From Bacteroidota bacterium (GTDB taxonomy: Bacteria > Bacteroidota > Bacteroidia > Chitinophagales > Chitinophagaceae): a DNA stretch of 64,000 nucleotides. How positions within the stretch are numbered: position 1 is the stretch's first letter; each line of letters opens with the position of its first letter. The stretch covers positions 1-64,000 of the forward strand of contig JACPEA010000012.1 of the NCBI GenBank assembly GCA_016183765.1, given 5' to 3'. The notes below the pieces were generated by a model. It saw only the letters and a list, made by a program, of their open reading frames with translations. It did no database searches and was not told the origin of the DNA. The translations under genes and the position numbers were made by a program. Below, in pieces: positions 1-8,311 of this stretch.

Positions 1-31
1 AGGTCGTCGGTTCGACCCCGATACTCTCCAC
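1..31 (+). tRNA. 3' end of a tRNA truncated by the window edge (T-arm GTCGGTTCGACCCCGAT, acceptor 3' strand ACTCTCC plus A)
   Basis: T-loop GGTTCGA with flanking stem, then ACTCTCCA; CCA not clearly encoded. The 5' part lies outside the window, so isotype cannot be assigned. Confidence 0.6.
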
Positions 32-33
32 TT

Positions 34-66
34 AAAAGAGTCTTGATGTTCAAGGCTCTTTTTTAT
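34..66 (+). terminator. Hairpin terminator after the truncated tRNA
   Basis: aaaagagtcttga-tgt-tcaaggctcttttttat: near-perfect stem (one G-T) followed by T-run. Confidence 0.6.
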
Positions 67-141
67 TTGTCTTACTCCAGGTTGGATCAGAGCGTCCCCC
101 CATCGGCGGGAAGGTCGTCGGTTCGACCCCGATACTCTCCA
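67..141 (+). pseudogene. tRNA pseudogene/fragment with intact 3' half
   Basis: Has D-loop-like GGTTGGATCAGAGC and the same T-arm/acceptor 3' strand as bases 1-31, but the upstream strand (ttgtctta) cannot pair with ACTCTCC and no normal anticodon loop with U33 is visible. Confidence 0.5.
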
Positions 142-146
142 CTTAA

Positions 147-187
147 AAAAGAAAAGGTTTCAGGGGTTCCTGAAACCTTTTCTTTTT
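147..187 (+). terminator. Rho-independent terminator
   Basis: Perfect 18-bp stem aaaagaaaaggtttcagg/cctgaaaccttttctttt with loop ggtt; could also serve the - strand gene ending at 214. Confidence 0.8.
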
Positions 188-213
188 CCGGTTCATGTAA
201 CCTCTCATCCGGT

Positions 214-1410
214 TTATAGTACCAGCCGGATAGTATTTATTTTTTTCAATTTCGCATCCGTCCAGGCAAATACCACGCTGTTTGCTGATCTTGTCATCTG
301 CGGAAAACCGCTTGTACGGGATTGCGAAGACGAAGCAATGATAACGGATGGCTCTTTTGTTCCATCCGCATGAATTTTTGCTGCTTTTATGGCATCTCCT
401 TCCATCCAGCTCACCATTGCGGTTTTACTATCCAGTAACAGGATATCTACCCGGCCAATGGTCTGCCCTTCATCAACCCGGACCGGAGTGCCAAAACTGG
501 CTCCCCCATCCTGCGAAAAGGCAACACTTACCTGCCCGATCTTGTTTGGCGAGGTAAACCTTGCCACGGCAACATTATTGCCGATCGCATCCACTCTCGG
601 ACCATTGACAGGGCAACCGGCAATTTCCCAATTATCCCGAAAGATGGTCTGGGGATCTGTCCACTTTCCGTTGAGTAAACGAACAATGGAAATATCCCTG
701 ATCTCCGATTCAGAACGGTCCCGATAAATGACTATCGGGCCGTTTTTGGTTATTGCGGCAGTTGTCTGGCAACAATCACACACGCGGTTGTCTAATTCCC
801 ACTCTGCAGTTTTTGTACCCGATTTGGTAATGATTGCGGCACGTAATGTCATCTGGCCATGATGTCCTCCACTATGACCAGCTTCTCCTTCTGCAGCCGT
901 ATTTCTTCCATCGAGCCATGCAACAAAAAAATCGTTGCCGTAAGGAACCAGTGAGACAAATCCATGTTCCGCTTTTTTCCCATCTTCATTCAGGATCTTC
1001 GGACTGCTCCACACCTTACCTCCATCGCCGGAAATAACCCATTTCACATCGTAAGTAAACTTCCCGTTTTCGCTTTTTTCCAAATAATGGGCCATCAGGG
1101 AGCCAGCCCCATCTGAAGCAAGCATAGGATAATCGGCCCAGTTAACAAACCAATTCTCACCTGAACTGATAACAGTTGGCGCTGACCATACATCCTCTTT
1201 AAGTCTTGAAAAATTGAGCGTACTTTTTCCGCCTTCCTTTTTAATCCAGGAAAGAAAAGTAACACCGGCAGTATCAGTAACCAGGTACGGCTCTCCACTC
1301 ACAGAGTCGACAGCCAATGCAAGTTCCCTGAATTTACCCTGCCCCTGCGATGGATCTTTGCAGGCCATCAACAGTACGGTCACGGTGAGAAAGGTTAGCA
1401 GTTTAGTCAT
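214..1410 (-). CDS. Lipoprotein, sialidase/BNR-repeat-like beta-propeller with His-rich loop and CDCC motif
   Basis: N-terminal MTKLLTFLTVTVLLMAC lipobox; repeated SxDGGxxW/FGTP-like motifs (SGDGGKVWSSPK, SQDGGASFGTPV). Confidence 0.65.
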   Translation of the reverse strand: MTKLLTFLTVTVLLMACKDPSQGQGKFRELALAVDSVSGEPYLVTDTAGVTFLSWIKKEGGKSTLNFSRLKEDVWSAPTVISSGENWFVNWADYPMLASDGAGSLMAHYLEKSENGKFTYDVKWVISGDGGKVWSSPKILNEDGKKAEHGFVSLVPYGNDFFVAWLDGRNTAAEGEAGHSGGHHGQMTLRAAIITKSGTKTAEWELDNRVCDCCQTTAAITKNGPIVIYRDRSESEIRDISIVRLLNGKWTDPQTIFRDNWEIAGCPVNGPRVDAIGNNVAVARFTSPNKIGQVSVAFSQDGGASFGTPVRVDEGQTIGRVDILLLDSKTAMVSWMEGDAIKAAKIHADGTKEPSVIIASSSQSRTSGFPQMTRSANSVVFAWTDAKLKKINTIRLVL

Positions 1411-1912
1411 GTTGTTTGATTATGTCCCTGATCAGGTTTATATTATCTTTTGAATCCCAGTTACGAAAGCCCATTTCAGAAAATACAAGGTTTCCTCTGG
1501 CATTAAAAATAAACGTTGTTGGCAATGCCTGAATATGCAGCAATTCATCGTTTTCAAAACGAAGATAGGTAAACTGATAACCATGATCGTTGCTAAACGC
1601 CTGTATATCTTCCGCAGTTTCACTTGATGCCAGCAGGAAAACGATCTCCTGGTTACCCAGTATGGTCTGTGCTTTTTCTATGGAAGGCATTTCTTCGATA
1701 CAGGGTTTACACCAGGTTGCCCAAAAATTAATAAAAACGGTTTTCCCTCTGTACCTGTCGAGTTTGACCATATTACCCTCCAGGTCCGTTAACCGTATCT
1801 GCTGATTAAGTTCAGTAGACACATTCTCTTTACTGGCAATGGTTGTTTTGTCTGTATGACATGCCATAAACAGGAAAGCAGGCATTAGTATGAACCTTCT
1901 TACACTTCGCAT
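1403..1912 (-). CDS. TlpA/ResA-like thioredoxin-fold lipoprotein
   Basis: Lipobox FLFMAC; INFWATWCKPCIEEMPSI active site (WCxPC); TTFIFNARG cis-Pro motif. Confidence 0.9.
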   Translation of the reverse strand: MRSVRRFILMPAFLFMACHTDKTTIASKENVSTELNQQIRLTDLEGNMVKLDRYRGKTVFINFWATWCKPCIEEMPSIEKAQTILGNQEIVFLLASSETAEDIQAFSNDHGYQFTYLRFENDELLHIQALPTTFIFNARGNLVFSEMGFRNWDSKDNINLIRDIIKQHD

Positions 1913-1967
1913 AGGTTGTTGATTAAAGTTGGGCTTACCTCATCCGTCATTGCCAGGTATTCCGCAT

Positions 1968-3215
1968 TTATACTGTTTTTGCAATCTTCTCCATAATATG
2001 ATGGCTCTCACCAAATTTACAAAGAGCATCACAATGCTGGCGCAGTTCGGAAAAAAGTATATATTTAATGGCCACTTCGTTTTGTTTAATAGCAGGGCGG
2101 CTCAATTGCAGTAGCACATCTTTCTCTCTTTTATCCGGCACAATCAGATAGAATACTTCATCACCATCGGCAATGGTATAACTCAAATCCGTTAAACGCA
2201 AAATACCTGAATAAATGCTGGTGCTTTTTTCAACCTCAAAAGCTGCTATCACATTATTGGTCGTTTTTTGAAACCAAAGTACATCTATCAGTTTAACTGT
2301 GTTTAACGTTTCCCTGTCGAGGCTAATTTCAGGAAATTGCTGCAAGCTGATAAAGGAAAAACTGTTTCCGCAATAAGATTTTGAACGGTCATTTGACGCT
2401 GCTATTACATCATAACCCAATGCCGAACCAATTTTTAGCAGGTGATACTGCATTTCTGTATGCAGGTCTTCTTCCAGCCTTTCCAGTGCCACATCTTCTT
2501 TTCTTTTTTCAATTAGTTTTTCTAACTTCTTTCTTTCAGCTTCAGACAGGTATTCATCCGTACCCAGGACTAATTTCTGAGTACCTATTTCAAAAAGTAA
2601 TCCGGCAATAGCGCCCAGGTCAGATGACAGTTCAGAGCGGTATTGATTGTTGCTGTCAATCATCACCTCCCTTAATTTCAGGTACTCACTCCAGCTTCCT
2701 AATTTCTTTTTATCCTTATACAAAAAATTAAAGCCATTGATAATTGCAGTATTAAATGGCGGAATAATAGTTGGATGAAGAAAATAGAGAATGCTGGCGA
2801 CAGCAGGACCAAGACCTTTGATTCGTAAGCTATCAAGGCGGATTATTTCTTTAATGATTTGATCCTCTGATTTTGCATTGAGGCAATTTTCCAGAAACTG
2901 ACCAAAAGCCTGCTTGTTATTTTCATTCTCATAGATATCCGGAATACGGAGTTTGGGTTTCCAGTAAAAGGGATGGGAAGCACCTTCAAACACTTGCTTT
3001 TGTTCTGTAATGCAGGTTAATACGAACTCGAGGGATGATCCTTTAAAGTCGTTAGGGAAACGCTTGTTTTTAATATCATCAATCACCTGCATTACCCCTC
3101 TTCGGATAAACCGGAATGCTTTAAGCCTGTCTTCATTATTAATAAACCAGGTATGATAAACTGATTGCTTGTCGGATTTATGCTGTTGAATAAGCTGGTT
3201 GAAATTTCCATTCAT
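1968..3215 (-). CDS. Predicted PD-(D/E)XK nuclease-like protein with N-terminal HhH-like region (solitary restriction-type enzyme candidate)
   Basis: HhH-like LDSLRIKGLGPAVASILYFL; C-terminal IDVLWFQKTTNNVIAAFEVEKSTSIYSGILRLTDL resembles restriction endonuclease-like folds. Confidence 0.5.
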   Translation of the reverse strand: MNGNFNQLIQQHKSDKQSVYHTWFINNEDRLKAFRFIRRGVMQVIDDIKNKRFPNDFKGSSLEFVLTCITEQKQVFEGASHPFYWKPKLRIPDIYENENNKQAFGQFLENCLNAKSEDQIIKEIIRLDSLRIKGLGPAVASILYFLHPTIIPPFNTAIINGFNFLYKDKKKLGSWSEYLKLREVMIDSNNQYRSELSSDLGAIAGLLFEIGTQKLVLGTDEYLSEAERKKLEKLIEKRKEDVALERLEEDLHTEMQYHLLKIGSALGYDVIAASNDRSKSYCGNSFSFISLQQFPEISLDRETLNTVKLIDVLWFQKTTNNVIAAFEVEKSTSIYSGILRLTDLSYTIADGDEVFYLIVPDKREKDVLLQLSRPAIKQNEVAIKYILFSELRQHCDALCKFGESHHIMEKIAKTV

Positions 3216-3425
3216 TTTACTGGCTTTAAGATCTTTAAACTATTAAAAATATCTGATGCCAGCTTTCGGTAAATCTAAATAGTCAACGTTTTGAGCTCGT
3301 GTTTGCTTTTAGATCTATAGAACGCATAAAAGCTATCAGTATAGCATCCCCCCTTATTTACTTTTCTATGTCGCCACCGGGATTCCGAATCAATTCAAAA
3401 AAACCAATACTACATCCAAGATTCC

Positions 3426-3962
3426 CTACAACCATCCCATTTTCCTGTACGCATCATACCCTATCTGAATGGCTTTCTCCACTTCCGCCAATATCGCCGG
3501 ATCCATTCTTTTGATGTGGAAACAGGCTTTGCCTTTCAGGCATCCGATAAATGCCGGGCTGAACAGTTTTTCCATCGACGGATTCATATAAACGGGCAGG
3601 TAATGAAAAGCCACATACCCTTTTTGTACCATCACAGATACCAGCCACATTTCCTGTCTTTTACGCCCTTCAATTTCAATGGCTTTGTGACTGACCAGGT
3701 GTGCCTGCCCACCGGTAGCTGCATGAAAAACCAGTGAACCCTTTTGGTCATAGGGTATCATCATCTGTTGAATGGCAGTAAAGATCTTTACCAGTTCCGG
3801 CTGCCCGGCAGATTTATCGGTATACTTGACCGAGATGGTTTTTTCTTTCTTCGCCGGTCCGTTTTTTTTGACCTCCATTTTTTTGACAGTGGTCTTTCCG
3901 GCAACCGTTTTTTTAGCCGTCTTTTTTATTGCTTTGACCGCAACACCCGTAGACTTTGCCAT
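3426..3962 (-). CDS. DUF1801-like protein with Lys/Ala-rich histone-H1-like N-terminal tail
   Basis: MAKSTGVAVKAIKKTAKKTVAGKTTVKKMEVKKNGPAKKEK tail; globular C-terminal part HYLPVYMNPSMEKLFSPAFIGCLKGKACFHIKRMDP. Confidence 0.6.
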   Translation of the reverse strand: MAKSTGVAVKAIKKTAKKTVAGKTTVKKMEVKKNGPAKKEKTISVKYTDKSAGQPELVKIFTAIQQMMIPYDQKGSLVFHAATGGQAHLVSHKAIEIEGRKRQEMWLVSVMVQKGYVAFHYLPVYMNPSMEKLFSPAFIGCLKGKACFHIKRMDPAILAEVEKAIQIGYDAYRKMGWL

Positions 3963-3983
3963 AGGATCTGTTTCTCCTAATAT

Positions 3984-4025
3984 AAAAAAAGTCCGCCGAA
4001 GAAACTACTCCGGCGGACTTTTTTT
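3984..4025. terminator. Strong bidirectional hairpin with A/T tracts
   Basis: aaaaaaagtccgccg (12-nt loop) cggcggacttttttt; perfect 15-bp stem. Confidence 0.75.
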
Positions 4026-4028
4026 GGT

Positions 4029-4240
4029 GAAATGTCAATGGTGAATGGTCAATTGTGAAATGTCAATTGACACCGTGGTAAACTAACTACTCCCTACTCC
4101 CTACTCACCACTCACGACTGACGATTCGTTGCAATTGTCAATGGTGAATTGTGAATAGGCAGGAGACACGGTACTAACTACTAACTACTAACTACTCACC
4201 ACTCACCACTCACCACTCACTACTGACGATTCACGATTGC
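4029..4240. repeat. Intergenic short-word repeat locus (TGTCAATGGTGAAT / ACTCACCACTCACC words), internally duplicated
   Basis: Tandem 7-mers such as actcaccactcaccactcaccactcac and aactactaactactaactact; two consecutive ~100-bp related halves. Confidence 0.85.
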
Positions 4241-4242
4241 CC

Positions 4243-5565
4243 CTAATCCCAGATCTCTTCCTTCCCTTCCAGCCATAATTTAACGGCTTCGGTGGTAACG
4301 GATTTGGGTCTTTCGAGCGGGAAACCGAGGGCCCTGTCCCAGCAAAGGCTGGCCAGTACACCCAGGGCACGGCTAACGGCAAACAGTACCGTGTAGAATT
4401 CGTATTCCACAAGGCCGTAATGAACCAGCAAGGCGCCGCTATGCGCATCCACGTTGGGCCATGGGTTTTTGATCTTACCCAGCGATTGCAGGATTGGTGG
4501 AACCGTATCGTAGATATTCCATACGGTATTCACCAGTTTATCATCGGGCATGTGTTTTTTTCCGAACTCCATCTGCGCGGTAAAACGGGGGTCGGTCTTG
4601 CGCAATACCGCATGACCATAACCCGGAACCACTTTACCGGATGACAGGGTTTCCTGTACATAGGCAGCGATCTGTTCTTTGGAAGGACTATCGGTGCCCA
4701 GTTTCTCCTGCATCTCAAAGATCCATTTGATCACTTCCTGGTTGGCCAGTCCGTGCAGGGGACCCGCCAGGCCATTCATACCCGCTGCATAGCTAAGGAA
4801 AGGATCGCTCAGGGCAGATCCCACCAGGTGCGTGGTATGTGCCGATACGTTACCACCTTCATGGTCGGCATGAATGGTCATGTATAAACGCATCAGTTCT
4901 TTGAAACTTTCATCTTCAAAGCCCATCATATGTGCCAGGTTACCGGCCCAGTCGAGCAACCCATTGGGTTGAATATGTTCGTTGTTCTTGTATTTGCGGC
5001 GATAGATATAAGCCGCTATTCTTGGTAAACGCGCAATCAGGTCCATGGAATCATCGAACACCGGATCCCAGTAATCTTTTTTATTGATGCCTTTTGCATA
5101 TTCTTTGGCGAACTGGCTCTCGGTCTGCAGGGCCATCACACCTGTTACAAACATGGTCATGGGATGCGCACTGATGGGCAGGGCATCGATGGTATCGAAC
5201 ACATAATTGGGAACATGGCTACGGCGCTGCCAGATGCTGGTAAGGTTGTTCACCTCATCGCAACCCGGCAATTCACCGATCAGCATCAGGTAAAACAGGC
5301 CCTCAGGCAGGGGTTCTCCTCCATCGGGAGCTTTGGGCAATTTAGTCTGCAACTCAGGAATAGAATACCCGCGGAAACGGATACCTTCCTGTGCATCCAG
5401 TAAACTGGTTTCGGTTACCAGGCCAGTAATACCACGCATACCCTGGTACACCTGTGATAGGGTCACTTCCCCCACTTTTTTGCTACCGTGTTCTTTCAAT
5501 AATGTTTTGATCTCTGCATTCGAAGCATCTGCTTTTGCTTTGAACCGCTCTTTTACTATTTCCAT
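4243..5565 (-). CDS. gltA: Citrate (Si)-synthase, mitochondrial-like type
   Basis: HTTHLVGSALSDPFLSYAAGMNGLAGPLHGLANQEV and KVVPGYGHAVLRKTDPRF motifs. Confidence 0.93.
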   Translation of the reverse strand: MEIVKERFKAKADASNAEIKTLLKEHGSKKVGEVTLSQVYQGMRGITGLVTETSLLDAQEGIRFRGYSIPELQTKLPKAPDGGEPLPEGLFYLMLIGELPGCDEVNNLTSIWQRRSHVPNYVFDTIDALPISAHPMTMFVTGVMALQTESQFAKEYAKGINKKDYWDPVFDDSMDLIARLPRIAAYIYRRKYKNNEHIQPNGLLDWAGNLAHMMGFEDESFKELMRLYMTIHADHEGGNVSAHTTHLVGSALSDPFLSYAAGMNGLAGPLHGLANQEVIKWIFEMQEKLGTDSPSKEQIAAYVQETLSSGKVVPGYGHAVLRKTDPRFTAQMEFGKKHMPDDKLVNTVWNIYDTVPPILQSLGKIKNPWPNVDAHSGALLVHYGLVEYEFYTVLFAVSRALGVLASLCWDRALGFPLERPKSVTTEAVKLWLEGKEEIWD

Positions 5566-5709
5566 GACTAAGCTGTGTTTTTATTAGCCGTTGATAACAA
5601 GCACGTTAGAATGCTTGCAGGCTAAGGGTTGGTTGTAAGTGCTAAAGGTAAAACAAGTTGCTTTCTGCAACAAAACAATTAGGGTTAAGCTTGTCAGAAT
5701 CAGGTAAAA

Positions 5710-6801
5710 TTACTTGGGAGCTTTCCGGTAAAGATAGACCACCACTAAAACGAAGATCATATTCGGGATCCAGGCCGCGATCAGGGGTGGCAGGTTGCCT
5801 TTGGTAGAGAAAATAGTGGAAAAACGATCGGTTATGATGAACAGCGCGGCGATCATAAAACCCACGGCCAGGTGCACGCCACTACCGCCCCTCACTTTAC
5901 GCCCGGCAACAATGGCGCCGATCAGGGTCAGCAATAATACCGTGATACAGGTGGCATCCCTGCGGTAACGTTCCACTTTCAGTTCATTCAACCCTTCCGA
6001 ACCTCGAAGCTCCTCCAGACGGATAAAACGATCCAGCTCGGGCGAAATCAGTTTGTCTTTGGTGTATTTATCCCGGCTCAGGTCGTAGGGTTTGAAATTG
6101 AAGTTCATGGTCTTGGTCATTTCCAGCTTCACGTCTTCCTTCAATGGCTGCAGTTTCCGGTCGAGCAGCGATTCCAGCCGCCATTTTTTGGTGGCCGTAT
6201 CCCAGGAAATACCATCGGCACGCATGTTCTCCACCACCTGATCGTTCTGCACTTTGTAAAAGAACACCGGCCCTCCCCGTTTGGTCAGGGTATCGTAAGA
6301 ATAAATACCGGCATAGGTGAACGAATCTACCCGCAGGTAAATATTGCTGCTGGTGGCAACCAGTGCATTATAGGAATTATTACCGTCGATGTATTTGGCC
6401 TCAAAAGCCCCTCTTACCTGGTTGGCCCTGGGTACCACATACTGGTTGGCAAACCAGAGCAGCACACAAAGGAATCCTCCCCCGATCCAGTAAGGCCTGA
6501 GCCAGCGCATATAACTGGTACCACTGGCCAGTATGGCAATGATCTCGCTTTTGCCGGCCATTTTGGAGGTAAAGAAGATCACCGCAATAAACACGAACAA
6601 CGGAAACAGCAAGGCAATGATATGCGGAACAAACCCGAAATAATACAATGTGATGATCTGGTTTACACCCAAGCCGGTCTTGACAAAATCATCGGTCTTT
6701 TCACTCACATCCACCACCACGGCAATGATGGTGAACAGGAAAATGGCAAAAAAGAACGTGGTCAGGAATTTCTTCAGTATGTACCAGTCAAGTTTCTTCA
6801 T
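5710..6801 (-). CDS. LptF/LptG-family permease (YjgP/YjgQ)
   Basis: MKKLDWYILKKFLTTFFFAIFLFTIIAVVVDVSEKTDDFV; hydrophobic N- and C-terminal helices typical of the family. Confidence 0.85.
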   Translation of the reverse strand: MKKLDWYILKKFLTTFFFAIFLFTIIAVVVDVSEKTDDFVKTGLGVNQIITLYYFGFVPHIIALLFPLFVFIAVIFFTSKMAGKSEIIAILASGTSYMRWLRPYWIGGGFLCVLLWFANQYVVPRANQVRGAFEAKYIDGNNSYNALVATSSNIYLRVDSFTYAGIYSYDTLTKRGGPVFFYKVQNDQVVENMRADGISWDTATKKWRLESLLDRKLQPLKEDVKLEMTKTMNFNFKPYDLSRDKYTKDKLISPELDRFIRLEELRGSEGLNELKVERYRRDATCITVLLLTLIGAIVAGRKVRGGSGVHLAVGFMIAALFIITDRFSTIFSTKGNLPPLIAAWIPNMIFVLVVVYLYRKAPK

Positions 6802-6846
6802 GATGGGTTATGGGCAAAGATACGGGGGGCGGGGAGTTAGAGGGGC

Positions 6847-7034
6847 GTAAAATCGTTAAAAGGGTTAAAATCGTTAAAGCAGTTAGAATGGTTTAGAGCG
6901 TTACAGGGCTACCCAGTGAGACCAAGCCCCCTTTAACCTCTTTAACCATTTTAACCCCTTCCCTTTAACCTCTTTAACGATTTTAACCCTTTTAACCTCT
7001 TTAACCATTTTAACGATTTTAACCCTTTTAACCA
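6847..7034. repeat. Tandem ~9-10 bp TTTAACCnnT repeat locus with partial inverted copy
   Basis: ctttaacctctttaaccattttaacccc...ctttaacgattttaacccttttaacctctttaacc; left segment taaaatcgttaaaagggttaaaatcgttaaag is its reverse complement. Confidence 0.85.
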
Positions 7035-7036
7035 CC

Positions 7037-8176
7037 CTACAGCCTTTGCTTCACCTGCTCCACCATACTCTTTTTCCAGCTGCTGAAATCGCCTTCCAGG
7101 ATATGTTTGCGGGCTTCCCCTACCAGCCAGAGGTAGAACGACAGGTTCTGGATACTGGCCAGTTGCAGGCCCAGAATCTCGTCTGCCACGAACAGATGCC
7201 GCAGGTAGGCTTTGGTATAGAACTGGCTCGATTCCACAGGTAGTCCGGGATCGAGAGGCGAAAAATCGCTGGCCCATTTTTTATTGCGGATATTGATCAC
7301 GCCCTGGGTGGTGAACAGCATGCCGTTACGGCCATTGCGGGTGGGCATTACGCAATCGAACATATCGATACCAAGATCAATACACTCCAGAATATTCCAG
7401 GGAGTACCCACACCCATAAGGTAACGAGGTTTGGCTGCTGGCAAATGATCGGCACAAAGCGCGGTAAATTCATACATCATTTCTTCCGGTTCACCTACGC
7501 TCAACCCTCCGATAGCATTACCCACTGCATTTTTAGATGAGATATAATCACAGGAAGCTTTCCGCAGGTCCTGGTACGTACTCCCCTGTACAATCGGGAA
7601 CAGGTTCTGTGTATATCCATATTTATCAGGCGTCTCTTCCAGTCTTTTGAAACAACGGTCGAGCCAGCGATGGGTGAGTTCCATACTTTTTTTAGCATAC
7701 CCATATTCACTGGGATAGGGCGGGCATTCGTCAAATGCCATGATGATATCGGCGCCGATGCTGCGCTGGATATCCATGACGGACTCCGGACTGAACAGGT
7801 GTCGGCTGCCGTCAATATGCGATTGGAACATCACACCCTCTTCCCTGATCTTCCGGTTGGCCGCCAGGGAAAAAACCTGGTAACCGCCGCTATCCGTCAG
7901 GATGGGTCTGTTCCAGCCATTGAACCGGTGCAAACCACCTGCAGCCTCCAAAACTTCTGTACCCGGACGGAGGTACAGGTGATAGGTATTACCCAGGATG
8001 ATCTTTGCATCGATCTCGTTTAATAACTGTTGCTGGGTAACCGCTTTTACACTGCCTACTGTGCCTACGGGCATAAATATGGGCGTGGGTATCTCACCAT
8101 GATCCGTTGTGATCTTTCCTGCCCTTGCTTTGGAACCCGCTGCGGTTGTCTGTAACGCAAAATCCAGTGCTGCCAT
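7037..8176 (-). CDS. tgt: tRNA-guanine (queuine) transglycosylase
   Basis: TDSGGYQVFSLA, IMAFDECPPYP, IGGLSVGEP, YLMGVGTPWNILECIDLGIDMFDCVMPTRNGRNG; start taken at MAALDFALQ. Confidence 0.95.
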   Translation of the reverse strand: MAALDFALQTTAAGSKARAGKITTDHGEIPTPIFMPVGTVGSVKAVTQQQLLNEIDAKIILGNTYHLYLRPGTEVLEAAGGLHRFNGWNRPILTDSGGYQVFSLAANRKIREEGVMFQSHIDGSRHLFSPESVMDIQRSIGADIIMAFDECPPYPSEYGYAKKSMELTHRWLDRCFKRLEETPDKYGYTQNLFPIVQGSTYQDLRKASCDYISSKNAVGNAIGGLSVGEPEEMMYEFTALCADHLPAAKPRYLMGVGTPWNILECIDLGIDMFDCVMPTRNGRNGMLFTTQGVINIRNKKWASDFSPLDPGLPVESSQFYTKAYLRHLFVADEILGLQLASIQNLSFYLWLVGEARKHILEGDFSSWKKSMVEQVKQRL

Positions 8177-8311
8177 GGCGCAAAAGTAGGGAAACTCGGT
8201 GTTTGAGAGGCAGCAGCCGGCGTTCCCTGCTTGTACAGACCCCCGTTTTGCCGCCACCTATCTTTTCCACACCCGCGCAAGACGAAGCTTTCAAAGCGCT
8301 ATTTTTGCCGG

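Noticed and set aside
4100-4240. Possible CRISPR array (regularly repeated short units)
   Set aside because: Units are 7 bp and contiguous with no unique spacers; no cas genes in the window.
4420-4718. Numerous ORFs of 60-150 aa overlapping gltA and other long genes on the opposite strand or in alternate frames
   Set aside because: Shadow ORFs inside well-supported genes; no signal peptide, motif or independent spacing.
6951-7277. ORF ending in WLKGLKSLKWLKRLKGLKSLKRLKG (amphipathic-peptide look)
   Set aside because: It is antisense-frame/alternate-frame read-through of tgt plus the TTTAACC repeat; tgt uses another frame and stops at 7037.
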